Shown here: positions 38,255 through 44,456 of the stretch, in pieces
How positions within the stretch are numbered: the first letter of the stretch is position 1
Layout of the letters: every line of letters starts with the position of its first letter
From: a virus
DNA: 44,988 nt
Virus record (IMG/VR): IMGVR_UViG_3300037193_001860
Span: 1 to 44,988 of that record
Strand: one strand, 5' to 3'
Notes under the pieces: model-generated
Seen by the model: only the letters and a program-made list of their open reading frames with translations
Database searches by the model: none
What the model was told of the DNA's origin: nothing
Made by a program: the position numbers and the translations under genes

Positions 38255-39805
38255 GTGGCGGCCGTCGTCGACCTCGCCGAGCCGGAGACGATCCTCGGCA
38301 GCACCCTGCCGCGGCTCTGGACGCCCCCGCTCGTCGCCGGGGAGCCCGGGCCGTGCGGCTGCGGGTGCGCGCTCACGCCGAGCACGAGCTACGGCTTCGA
38401 TGTCGACGACTTCGCCCGCGACGTGCTCGACCAGCCGCTCGACCCGTGGCAACGCTGGCTTGTCATCCACGCAGGCGAGCTGCTGCCCGACGGACGCCCG
38501 CGGTTCCGCCAGCTACTCGTGCTGGTCAGCCGCCAACAGGGCAAGACGCACCTCGGCAAAGTGCTCACCCTGTTCTGGCTGTTCGTCGAACGGCAGAAGC
38601 TCGTGCTCGGCACCTCGACGAACCGGGACACCGCGAAGGAGTCCTGGCGGGCCGCCGTCGACGTGGCCCTGAGCAACGAGTACCTGTCCGCCGAGCTGGC
38701 GGCCAACGGGGTCCGCGCCTCCAACGGCGAGGAGACGCTGGCCACCGCGGCCGGATGCCGCTACCGCATCGCCGCGAGCAACCGGCGCGGCGGGCGTGGC
38801 ATGACGATCAACCGGCTGATCCTCGACGAGCTGCGCGAGCACCGCGACTTCACTGCCTGGGATGCCGCCGTGCCGGCCACGAACGCGGTGCCGGACGCGC
38901 AGGTGTGGGCCATCTCCAATCAGGGCGACGAGGGCGCCGTGGTGCTCGATGCGTTGCGTCTGCCCGCCATCGAGTACATCGAGACCGGCAAGGGCGACCA
39001 GCGCCTCGGGCTGTTCGAGTGGTCCGCGCCCGAGGAGGCCGATCCGACCGACCCCGCAGCGCTCGCCGCGGCGAACCCGAACTACGGGCGGCGCACCGAC
39101 CCGGACGCGCTACGCGGGGCGGCGCTGCGGGCCAAGGCAGCGGGCGGCGAGGAGCTGGCCAGCTTCCGGACCGAGATCTTGTGCCAGCGGGTGCACCTGC
39201 TCAGCCCGGCCATCGACCCGGACGCCTGGATCGCCGCAGGCACCGACTCCCCGGTCGACCTCGCCGAGCATCGCCAGCGGGTCGCACTGTGCGTGGACGT
39301 CAGCCTGGACGGCACGCACGCCACCCTGGCTGCGGCGGCGCAGCTCGAGGACGAGCGCGTGCACGTCGAGATCGTCGCGGCGTGGTCCGGCCCGGACTGC
39401 ACCCGCTCGCTGCGCGCCGAGCTGCCTGCGCTCGTCGAGAAGGTGCGCCCGCGAGCGTTCGGATGGTTCCCCGCCGGCCCGGCCGCCGCGGTCGCCGCCG
39501 ACCTGGCAGAGCGGAAGGGCAACCGGGCGTGGCCGCCTCGGCGAGTGCGCGTGGAGGAGATCCGGTCGGACGTCGCCGCGGTGTGCATGGGGTTCGCGGA
39601 GCACGTCATCTCGAGCCAGATCGTGCATCCTCGCGACAACATGCTGACCGCGCACGTCAACGCGGCCCAGAGGCTGCGCCGTGGCGACGCCTGGATCTTC
39701 ACCAGGCAGGAGGCGGGGGCGATCGACGGCGCGTACGCGGCAGCGGGGGCCGTCCATCTGGCCCGGACGCTCCCGCCTCCGCCGCCGCCACTGAGCGCGC
39801 TGTAA
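38255..39805 (+). CDS. terL: Large terminase, copy B (structural-module packaging ATPase)
   Basis: 516 residues, GTG 38255. ATPase domain: DPWQRWLV adenine-motif region (63-70), Walker A VSRQQGKT (91-98), GTSTNRDTAKESW (119-131), Walker B RLILDE (187-192). Nuclease domain: LCVDVSLDGTH with D348, then further acidic residues; C-terminal part VRVEEIRSDVAAVCMGFAEH. This is the HK97/Terminase_1-type family usually next to the portal, and its place here fits, but it is transcribed away from the portal. It differs from copy A at 16127, which has the PRRAGKS/IIGDD type motifs. Confidence 0.88.
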   Translation: MAAVVDLAEPETILGSTLPRLWTPPLVAGEPGPCGCGCALTPSTSYGFDVDDFARDVLDQPLDPWQRWLVIHAGELLPDGRPRFRQLLVLVSRQQGKTHLGKVLTLFWLFVERQKLVLGTSTNRDTAKESWRAAVDVALSNEYLSAELAANGVRASNGEETLATAAGCRYRIAASNRRGGRGMTINRLILDELREHRDFTAWDAAVPATNAVPDAQVWAISNQGDEGAVVLDALRLPAIEYIETGKGDQRLGLFEWSAPEEADPTDPAALAAANPNYGRRTDPDALRGAALRAKAAGGEELASFRTEILCQRVHLLSPAIDPDAWIAAGTDSPVDLAEHRQRVALCVDVSLDGTHATLAAAAQLEDERVHVEIVAAWSGPDCTRSLRAELPALVEKVRPRAFGWFPAGPAAAVAADLAERKGNRAWPPRRVRVEEIRSDVAAVCMGFAEHVISSQIVHPRDNMLTAHVNAAQRLRRGDAWIFTRQEAGAIDGAYAAAGAVHLARTLPPPPPPLSAL

Positions 39806-40148
39806 CTACGGGCCGTAGCGCCGACCACCCCGGCCGAGCCGGAATCACGCAGAGTGATGGCTACGGATCGTGACCACTTCACGGAGCGCTACCGGCCCGG
39901 ATCGCGGTTCAAGATCGTTCGGGGGCGCGCTGCGCTCGCAGCAGGCCGAGAGCCGCCACGTTTTCGCAGGTCAGAGGCCTGGCGCCTCCTGCGCGCAGGG
40001 GAGAGAGAGGACAGGCGGCGGGTGTTCTGGCCGGGCCACCTTGATCAACTTTTTGCCTACCCCCCGTAGTCAACTACGCTGCGTGACTCGGCGCTCGAAG
40101 TACTCGATCCGTTCTTGTCACCCTCAGTAATGTAACACTGAGTAGTGA
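39806..40148. other. Intergenic stretch after terminase B, candidate cos/pac region
   Basis: 343 bp without a convincing gene. Features: CTACGGGCCGTAG just after the stop; TTTTTGCCTACCCCCCGTAG (40050-40069) followed by GTAGTCAACTAC, a palindrome; and CTCAGT / ACTGAG (about 40122-40142). Base composition is more AT-rich than the rest. Packaging sites often lie next to terminase genes, so this is one of the places to look for a cos or pac site. A plus-strand frame at 39854-40069 looks like chance. Confidence 0.4.
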
Positions 40149-40634
40149 TCACCAGTTGCTGACTCGTCGGGGTCTCGACGTACTGGTTCCGTTCGACCTA
40201 TGCACATGCATGATCCGATCCCATCGCTCTGCATGCAGCACGGGTAGTGCTCGACGGTACTGCTGGTAGTAGCCCTTCACCTTGTCCTCTGCCACAGGGT
40301 GCGCACGCGTGCGCTGCGCGGCGAGGAGTGTGGGTAGCCCTGCGTGGATCACGACCAGGTGCGCCCGTGCGCCGTACGTGCGGGCCATGGCCAGCCAGGT
40401 GGAGCGATCCTGGGGGCGGGTGTTGCAGCCGTCCACGACGACGCTGCGCCCCTCGCTGAGGGCCTCAGCGGCACGTGCCCGCATCCGGGCGAGGTAAGCC
40501 GCAGCAGGCGCTCCTGAACGCAAATGGGGGTCCTGCCGAATGCGCTCGGTACTGCACAGGATCGAGCCCGGCGGACGATTCTGCTCGATCCAGGTCGTCT
40601 TGCCGGCGCCGGGCGGCCCCATGAGGACGAGCAT
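40149..40634 (-). CDS. P-loop polynucleotide-kinase-like protein, 161 aa
   Basis: ATG 40632-40634. MLVLMGPPGAGKTTWIEQNR has Walker A GPPGAGKT, followed by SILCSTERIRQDPHL, SVVVDGCNTRPQDR (a typical AAA_33/PNK-like second motif) and HLVVIHAGLPTLLAAQR. Such kinases act on nucleic-acid ends or as nucleotide/zeta-toxin relatives. It starts 2 bases after the HNH gene stop, so the two are co-expressed. C-terminal PRRVSNW resembles PRRVSKW of the HNH protein. Confidence 0.8.
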   Translation of the reverse strand: MLVLMGPPGAGKTTWIEQNRPPGSILCSTERIRQDPHLRSGAPAAAYLARMRARAAEALSEGRSVVVDGCNTRPQDRSTWLAMARTYGARAHLVVIHAGLPTLLAAQRTRAHPVAEDKVKGYYQQYRRALPVLHAERWDRIMHVHRSNGTSTSRPRRVSNW

Positions 40635-40636
40635 GG

Positions 40637-40897
40637 TCACCACTTCGACACCCGCCGGGGCTGCGGGTTGTGCTTGCGCGGATCGCCGATGTGCAGGTTG
40701 CAGGCCGCACACGCGGCGACGAGGTGGCGCGGATCGTCGCCGGTCACGGCGCGGCCCTGCGTGTGGTGCACGTGGGTGGCTTCGCCGGTGCAGATGCCCG
40801 GGATGCGCATCTTGCACTCGTGGCCGTCGCGGTCCAGCACCATGGCCCGCACGCGCCTCCACCGGCGCGTGGAGCCCTTGGCCCACGAGCGGCTCAT
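40637..40897 (-). CDS. HNH endonuclease, 86 aa
   Basis: RVRAMVLDRDGHECKMRIPG, then THVHHTQGRAVTGDDPRHLV and AACAACNLHIGD: the HNH core with HH (44-45), the zinc pairs C28/C36 and C63/C66 and the final N/H. Small HNH proteins near terminase genes assist packaging in HK97-like phages, but here it lies in an opposite-strand operon with a methyltransferase and kinase, so a restriction-like or repair role is possible. Confidence 0.85.
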   Translation of the reverse strand: MSRSWAKGSTRRWRRVRAMVLDRDGHECKMRIPGICTGEATHVHHTQGRAVTGDDPRHLVAACAACNLHIGDPRKHNPQPRRVSKW

Positions 40898-40960
40898 CCA
40901 AGGCCTCCAGGGAAGGGGTAGCGGGCACGCTGGGGAGCTGCCGGGCCCGCTACCCGTGGC

Positions 40961-41089
40961 TCACAGGCGCCGTTGGCGGGCGCGGACCAGGTCGATGACT
41001 CCCACGAAGAAGACGCCGAGCACGACGCCGGCGGGGACGGCGACCATGAGCGCGATGTAGGAGAGGCTCAGCAGGTAGGCGCCGCTCAC
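40961..41089 (-). CDS. Single-TM micro-protein, 42 aa
   Basis: GTG 41087-41089 overlaps the methyltransferase stop (GTGA). One transmembrane helix (LLSLSYIALMVAVPAGVVLG and onwards, residues 5-31), short basic C-terminus (VRARQRRL). Too short for most gene finders. One of three TM micro-proteins around the methyltransferase gene. Confidence 0.65.
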   Translation of the reverse strand: MSGAYLLSLSYIALMVAVPAGVVLGVFFVGVIDLVRARQRRL

Positions 41090-42192
41090 GCTGCCGCCTC
41101 CGGGTCATCGAGCCCGAGGCGCTGGCGGGCGAGCTGGTAGGCGAACTCGTCGCGCTCGATGCCGATCGAGTCGAAGCCCTCGTCGCGGGCGGCCTGCAAC
41201 GTCGGCCCGGTGCCCGCGAACACGTCGAGCACCACGCCGCCGGGCGGGGTGACCAGCCGGACCAGCCACCGCATCAGGGCGAGCGGCTTGACCGTGGGCC
41301 AGCCCTTGCCGTCGATCTTCGGCCGCTCGCGGGCGGGGGCCTTGGCCTGGTAGCGGAAGGTGGGGAAGAACCGGGACGCGCCGCCACCTTCGTCCAGTAC
41401 TTCGCGCTTTTCCTGCCGCGAGCCCGACCAGTAACGATCCATAGTCCCGTTCTGACCTGGACTGGACTTGATCCCCTTAGCGGCGGGACGTTCACCAGAA
41501 CGACGGAACCCGCTCTGTCGGTCCAGCTCGGCCACCGGGCACCTGGCCGCGCACGCGCCCGGCGGTCGGCAGGAGGCGTCGTGGACGAGGACGACGTTCG
41601 CGGGCCAGCGGCCCTGCGTGGTGTCCATGGCGCCGGTCGGGTTGCTGCGGACGAACGTGCCGAGCTGGCCGCCGCCCGGCTTCATCCGCCCGCTGTTCGG
41701 AGAGTTGGCGCGCTTCATGGCCTCGGCGTCGGTCGGGCTCGTCGCCACTCGACACGCGTCCACGTTGATTCCGCCCGTGCCGTGCGCCAGCACGTTGGCC
41801 GCGACCGTGCCCGCGAGTGGCTTCCGGGCCACGATGATCGGCTCCCACGCTGGCTTGAGCTTGTTCTTCCCCTTCGGGAAGCCTTGCCCCTGCACCCACG
41901 CCAGCAGGGTCGGCATGCCGATCGAGTCCTGCATCTCCCATCCGGCATCCTCGATCGAGACCGCGAGTCGGTGAAAGGTGCGCGTGCCGCCGAATGCCAC
42001 GAGGTGCGCGCCCGGCTTCGCGACGCGCAGGCACTCCTGCCAGTACGCCACGCCCGGCACCTGGCCATCCCAGCTGGCGCCCATGAACTCCAGTCCGTAC
42101 GGCGGGTCGGTGATGATGGCGTGTACGGACTCGTCGGGAAGCTCACGCAGCACAGCGAGGCAATCACCGTGGCGGAGGTCGACGGCGCTCAC
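41086..42192 (-). CDS. DNA methyltransferase (N4/N6, beta class)
   Basis: 368 residues, GTG 42190-42192. Motif IV TDPPYG (28-33) comes first and motif I VVLDVFAGTG (320-329) last, the order of the beta class; RHGDCLAVLRELPDESV and WPTVKPLALMRWLVRLVTPP are the usual flanks. The middle is a variable target-recognition part. It likely modifies phage DNA against host restriction. Coupled at both ends to TM micro-proteins. Confidence 0.9.
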   Translation of the reverse strand: MSAVDLRHGDCLAVLRELPDESVHAIITDPPYGLEFMGASWDGQVPGVAYWQECLRVAKPGAHLVAFGGTRTFHRLAVSIEDAGWEMQDSIGMPTLLAWVQGQGFPKGKNKLKPAWEPIIVARKPLAGTVAANVLAHGTGGINVDACRVATSPTDAEAMKRANSPNSGRMKPGGGQLGTFVRSNPTGAMDTTQGRWPANVVLVHDASCRPPGACAARCPVAELDRQSGFRRSGERPAAKGIKSSPGQNGTMDRYWSGSRQEKREVLDEGGGASRFFPTFRYQAKAPARERPKIDGKGWPTVKPLALMRWLVRLVTPPGGVVLDVFAGTGPTLQAARDEGFDSIGIERDEFAYQLARQRLGLDDPEAAA

Positions 42193-42326
42193 GGGAGCAT
42201 CCCGGTCGCGCGCAGCTGCATCCAGAAGACCGGCAGGAGCACGGCCAGGACGGCGAGCATGGCGCCCCAGGCCACGTAGTCGCCCGGGGTGAAGCGCGGC
42301 GGCCTGCGGTGCTTCGGGGCCCTCAT
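42189..42326 (-). CDS. Single-TM micro-protein, 45 aa
   Basis: ATG 42324-42326. Basic N-terminus (MRAPKHRRPPRFTPGDYVAW) and a transmembrane helix (AMLAVLAVLLPVFWMQL). Its stop overlaps the GTG of the methyltransferase gene. Function unknown. Confidence 0.65.
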   Translation of the reverse strand: MRAPKHRRPPRFTPGDYVAWGAMLAVLAVLLPVFWMQLRATGMLP

Positions 42327-42439
42327 CCGTAGACCGCGATCATCAGGGCCGCGGCTCCGACGCCGAGGGCAATGGCGGAGCCGGTCAGGGCGCAGACCGC
42401 GATGACGAGGGCGAGCTTCAGGAGCTCGCGGGCGGTCAC
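42323..42439 (-). CDS. Single-TM micro-protein, 38 aa
   Basis: GTG 42437-42439 overlaps the DUF397 stop; own stop overlaps the next ATG. Almost entirely hydrophobic from residue 6 (LLKLALVIAVCALTGSAIAL, and on to GAAALMIAVYG), so a membrane-spanning hairpin or single helix. Confidence 0.65.
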   Translation of the reverse strand: MTARELLKLALVIAVCALTGSAIALGVGAAALMIAVYG

Positions 42440-42630
42440 GCCAGCGCCTCGGGGTCGAACTCGCCGGCCTTGACGCCCGCGATGAACGCCTCCCACTCGG
42501 CGAGGCTGAACAGCAGCTCGCGGCTCGTGCGCCCGGCGTGGGCGTAGCGGACCGCGAACGTGTCGCTGATCCGCTCGACCTCGACGCAGTCACCGCCCGA
42601 GCAGAACGAGGAGATGCGGGGAGCGCTCAC
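42436..42630 (-). CDS. DUF397 family protein, 64 aa
   Basis: ISSFCSGGDCVEVERISDTF, then SLAEWEAFIAGVKAGEFDPE is the full DUF397 pattern. This family is common in actinomycete chromosomes, usually next to XRE-family regulators and linked to development. In phages it is rarer; here it heads the operon of TM micro-proteins, methyltransferase, HNH and kinase. A host-like regulatory protein is the likely role. GTG 42628-42630 has GGAGCACG upstream. Confidence 0.85.
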   Translation of the reverse strand: MSAPRISSFCSGGDCVEVERISDTFAVRYAHAGRTSRELLFSLAEWEAFIAGVKAGEFDPEALA

Positions 42631-42724
42631 AGCGCGTGCTCCGTTCGTCGCTGGCTGAACGTCAGTACGTCAGTGGGTACGGATGTCCGCGACGAAGCTC
42701 ACGGCGGGCGCCGCAGAGTGGCAC

Positions 42725-42767
42725 CTCGTGCCGCTGGCCTGCGGGGGATCGAAGCCAGCGGCACGAG
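42725..42767. other. 13-bp perfect inverted repeat
   Basis: CTCGTGCCGCTGG (42725-42737) and CCAGCGGCACGAG (42755-42767), loop 17 nt. Very stable stem-loop; no T-run after it. It lies upstream of the DUF397 operon on the minus strand and may be an operator, recombination site or part of an RNA. Confidence 0.65.
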
Positions 42768-42829
42768 ACCCTGCGGCGCCCGCCCGCGTGGCGTGTTCTC
42801 GCCGGTCAGGTGGGGTGCCGTCTAAGCGG

Positions 42830-42845
42830 TGTGACCGAGATCACA
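42830..42845. promoter_or_regulatory. Crp/GlxR-type binding site
   Basis: TGTGACCGAGATCACA, with perfect TGTGA and TCACA half-sites at the correct 6-bp spacing, extended by a G/C pair on each side to an 18-bp palindrome. It matches the consensus of the host cAMP receptor family (Crp in mycobacteria, GlxR in corynebacteria). Inference: host nutrient state may influence expression here. Confidence 0.55.
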
Positions 42846-42900
42846 CGTGCTTACCGACTGTGCTGACAACCCGATGGGGGAGTAGGTGTCGCACATGCCC

Positions 42901-42994
42901 TATCCTGATCGACGGATCACGCACTAGCTGGGGAGCGAACTGCGTGTGTCCGTACCTACGCCCCGAGCGCACGGAGCCGATCCCGCGCTCGGGG
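42901..42994 (+). ncRNA. Possible small non-coding RNA
   Basis: -10-like TATCCT at 42901-42906, expected start near 42913, and a factor-independent-looking terminator CCCCGAGCGC (42961-42970) / GCGCTCGGGG (42985-42994) followed by CTATTT. It would give an RNA of about 85 nt. No good -35 is present; the Crp-type site is centred about 75 bp upstream of the expected start. Confidence 0.35.
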
Positions 42995-43010
42995 CTATTT
43001 ACGTGTGGTT

Positions 43011-43052
43011 GCCACCCGGGAAGGTCGTTCCTGGGCGACGAACCCGGGTGGC
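43011..43052. other. 10-bp perfect inverted repeat
   Basis: GCCACCCGGG (43011-43020) and CCCGGGTGGC (43043-43052), loop 22 nt. Second strong hairpin directly after the putative RNA terminator. Confidence 0.6.
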
Positions 43053-43328
43053 GCCGGTCAGGCTACCTCCGGGGCGAACTACTGAACTGGAGCGGGCTCC
43101 AAGTCACGCATCACGTTGGATCGTTCGCTATGCGTCATCCGGACATTACAGGGTTATCAGACGTTCACTCGTTTGGCCGAGTAACCTTCTCGGACCAGGC
43201 ACGTTAGGCCATCTTCACTTATCTCGATCATCGGGAAAGCGTGCGTCCTGGGGCCCGGATGGCCTACCGAGCGGTAACCGGGGGACGCAACGGGCGTTGC
43301 GTTTCGCCCTCAGATCGCCTGTGAGCCC

Positions 43329-43610
43329 TCAGAGGCTCCGCTTCGCGGTCACGGCTCCCGGACGGGCCCTGTAGGCCGCCACAGCGGCGCTCAGGCCGCC
43401 GAGGAAGGCCAGCAGCGGCACCTGCACCACGGTCGGCAGGGCGGCGAAGAGACTCGGGTTGCCGATCAGGTGGGCCAGCAGCGCGTCCGCGGCGGTCAGC
43501 AGCAGCGGCGCGAGGAACGCCACGACGCCGGCCGCGATGGTCTTCGGCGAGATGCCCTCGGTGACGAGCACCGTCGCGGCGTGGTCGGGGCGGCCGTCGA
43601 GCTGGGCCAT
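43329..43610 (-). CDS. Holin-like two-TM protein, 93 aa
   Basis: ATG 43608-43610 with CCGGAGGTCCCC upstream. Two hydrophobic helices (TIAAGVVAFLAPLLLTAADA, about 24-43, and VVQVPLLAFLGGLSAAVAAY, about 61-80) with a short charged tail (RARPGAVTAKRSL), the common class II holin layout of actinophages. It stands alone, 20 kb from the endolysin gene. Preceded by an AGCTGGGGAGC motif and the TACTGACGTACTGACG repeat. Confidence 0.65.
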   Translation of the reverse strand: MAQLDGRPDHAATVLVTEGISPKTIAAGVVAFLAPLLLTAADALLAHLIGNPSLFAALPTVVQVPLLAFLGGLSAAVAAYRARPGAVTAKRSL

Positions 43611-43675
43611 GGGGACCTCCGGAAGCTGGGGAGCCTGGATCTCGCCGAGATCCTCTCACGGGCTACTGACGTACT

Positions 43676-43716
43676 GACGTCAGGACTCGCCGTCGAGTGC
43701 GGCGGGTCCTGACGTC
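43676..43716. terminator. 17-bp stem-loop terminator
   Basis: GACGTCAGGACTCGCCG (43676-43692) pairs with CGGCGGGTCCTGACGTC (43700-43716) with one mismatch, 7-nt loop. It follows the stop of the minus-strand gene at 43742. The left arm repeats 21 bases found at 44123-44143, the 3' end of the gene 44123-44365, so it may have been copied from there. Confidence 0.7.
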
Positions 43717-43741
43717 CGCGAAGCTTCCTCCCTGTCGAGCC

Positions 43742-44080
43742 TCAGCGCCTGCGGATCTGGCACGCACGAAGAGCGCCTTGCGCCTGCTCCAGGGTCTCAA
43801 ACGGCGTCCCAGCGGCTGCGATCTCTAGCGCTCGATCGATGTCCACTTCTGCGGCGGATGCCACGCCGACCCAGCACGTTCGGCCGCGCGCCCGCTCCCA
43901 CTGAGCGAGCAGGGTCGGGGCAGTGTCGCCGACGAACCGAACCGCCTTTGCCCGGCCGTCCCGGGTGATACTGGTGACCACTCCGACTCGCGTCACGCCA
44001 CCCCAGAGCGGCGCGCCAGGTCCAAAGTCGCGGTGCATCTCCGCAATCACGGCCAGGTCCCCGCGCTTCGCCTTCTTCAT
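43742..44080 (-). CDS. Hypothetical protein from a leaderless mRNA, 112 aa
   Basis: ATG 44078-44080, 6 bases after the -10 of operator copy 5. MKKAKRGDLAVIAEMHRDFG, WGGVTRVGVVTSITRDGRAK, then a helical end. The beta-rich first half looks like an SH3-like small barrel. Its direct control by the palindromic promoter suggests an early or immunity-related role, but no function is recognised. Confidence 0.7.
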   Translation of the reverse strand: MKKAKRGDLAVIAEMHRDFGPGAPLWGGVTRVGVVTSITRDGRAKAVRFVGDTAPTLLAQWERARGRTCWVGVASAAEVDIDRALEIAAAGTPFETLEQAQGALRACQIRRR

Positions 44081-44086
44081 GAGAGA

Positions 44087-44116
44087 AGAGTAGCACGTAG
44101 GCTACGCACTACGCAA
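44087..44116 (-). promoter_or_regulatory. Palindromic leaderless promoter-operator, copy 5
   Basis: On the minus strand: -35 TTGCGT (44111-44116), 18 bp, -10 TACTCT (44087-44092), ATG 6 bases later. Palindrome, read on the plus strand, GTAGCACGTAG-G-CTACGCACTAC (44090-44112). Confidence 0.75.
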
Positions 44117-44122
44117 CGAGGA

Positions 44123-44365
44123 TCAGGACTCGCCGTCGAGTGCCGCGATCGTCCGACAGTCCGTCCACGGCCAGCTCTCCTCGTCCGACGTGAAGCCGCA
44201 CCCCGGGCAGTCCTCGTACTTGTCCGGCGAGTGCAGCTCCCGCACTCGCCCGATCGCGGTGCCTCGGCGATCCAACTCGCCGAGGACGTCGTCCAGGTCG
44301 CCGGGGTTGAGGTCCGTCCTGCGCCCGGCGAGGTAGTCCCGCAAGCGGTCGATTGCCGCGCTCAT
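44123..44365 (-). CDS. Hypothetical protein, 80 aa
   Basis: ATG 44363-44365 with GAGGAAGTAGACGATC upstream. MSAAIDRLRDYLAGRRTDLN, then a segment DCPGCGFTSDEESWPWTDCR with CxxC and a later C that may bind zinc. Closest minus-strand gene to the iteron array and transcribed from it, so it may be a replication or copy-control factor. No family recognised. Confidence 0.7.
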   Translation of the reverse strand: MSAAIDRLRDYLAGRRTDLNPGDLDDVLGELDRRGTAIGRVRELHSPDKYEDCPGCGFTSDEESWPWTDCRTIAALDGES

Positions 44366-44429
44366 GATCGTCTACTTCCTCTAGTTGTTGATCTTCAAAA
44401 GACCGGGACGCGGGACGTGCGGTACAGCG

Positions 44430-44456
44430 GGACCGCCCTTATAAGGCGGGCGGTCC
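44430..44456. other. Stem-loop with AT-rich loop beside the iterons
   Basis: GGACCGCCC (44430-44438) and GGGCGGTCC (44448-44456) are perfect inverted repeats; the 9-nt loop is TTATAAGGC, one of the few AT-rich spots here. A hairpin with an AT loop next to iterons could be a DNA-unwinding or primase-priming element, or a terminator for readthrough. Confidence 0.55.

Larger units (their letters stand above)
42631..43328. other. Structured non-coding stretch of about 700 bp
   Basis: No gene with good coding signs on either strand. It carries a GTCAGTACGTCAGTGGGTACGG repeat (42661-42682), three strong inverted repeats (42725-42767, 42961-42994, 43011-43052), a Crp/GlxR-type palindrome (42830-42845), an AGCTGGGGAGCG motif (42926-42937) and an AT-richer section (about 43090-43250) unlike the rest of the genome. 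It may hold a small RNA, a replication/attachment site or a host-derived remnant. Confidence 0.6.

Noticed and set aside
39854-40069. 71-codon plus-strand frame after terminase B
   Set aside because: No ribosome site, Arg-rich chance-like composition, ends in the poly-C stretch; left as intergenic.
42725-42767. tRNA or attP core
   Set aside because: The stem-loop is strong but there is no cloverleaf, no tRNA-like 3' end and no integrase gene to support an att site.
42683-43374. Plus-strand frames of 174 and 142 codons in the 42.6-43.3 kb gap
   Set aside because: They run through three strong hairpins and a terminator, have no ribosome site and mixed composition; treated as non-coding.
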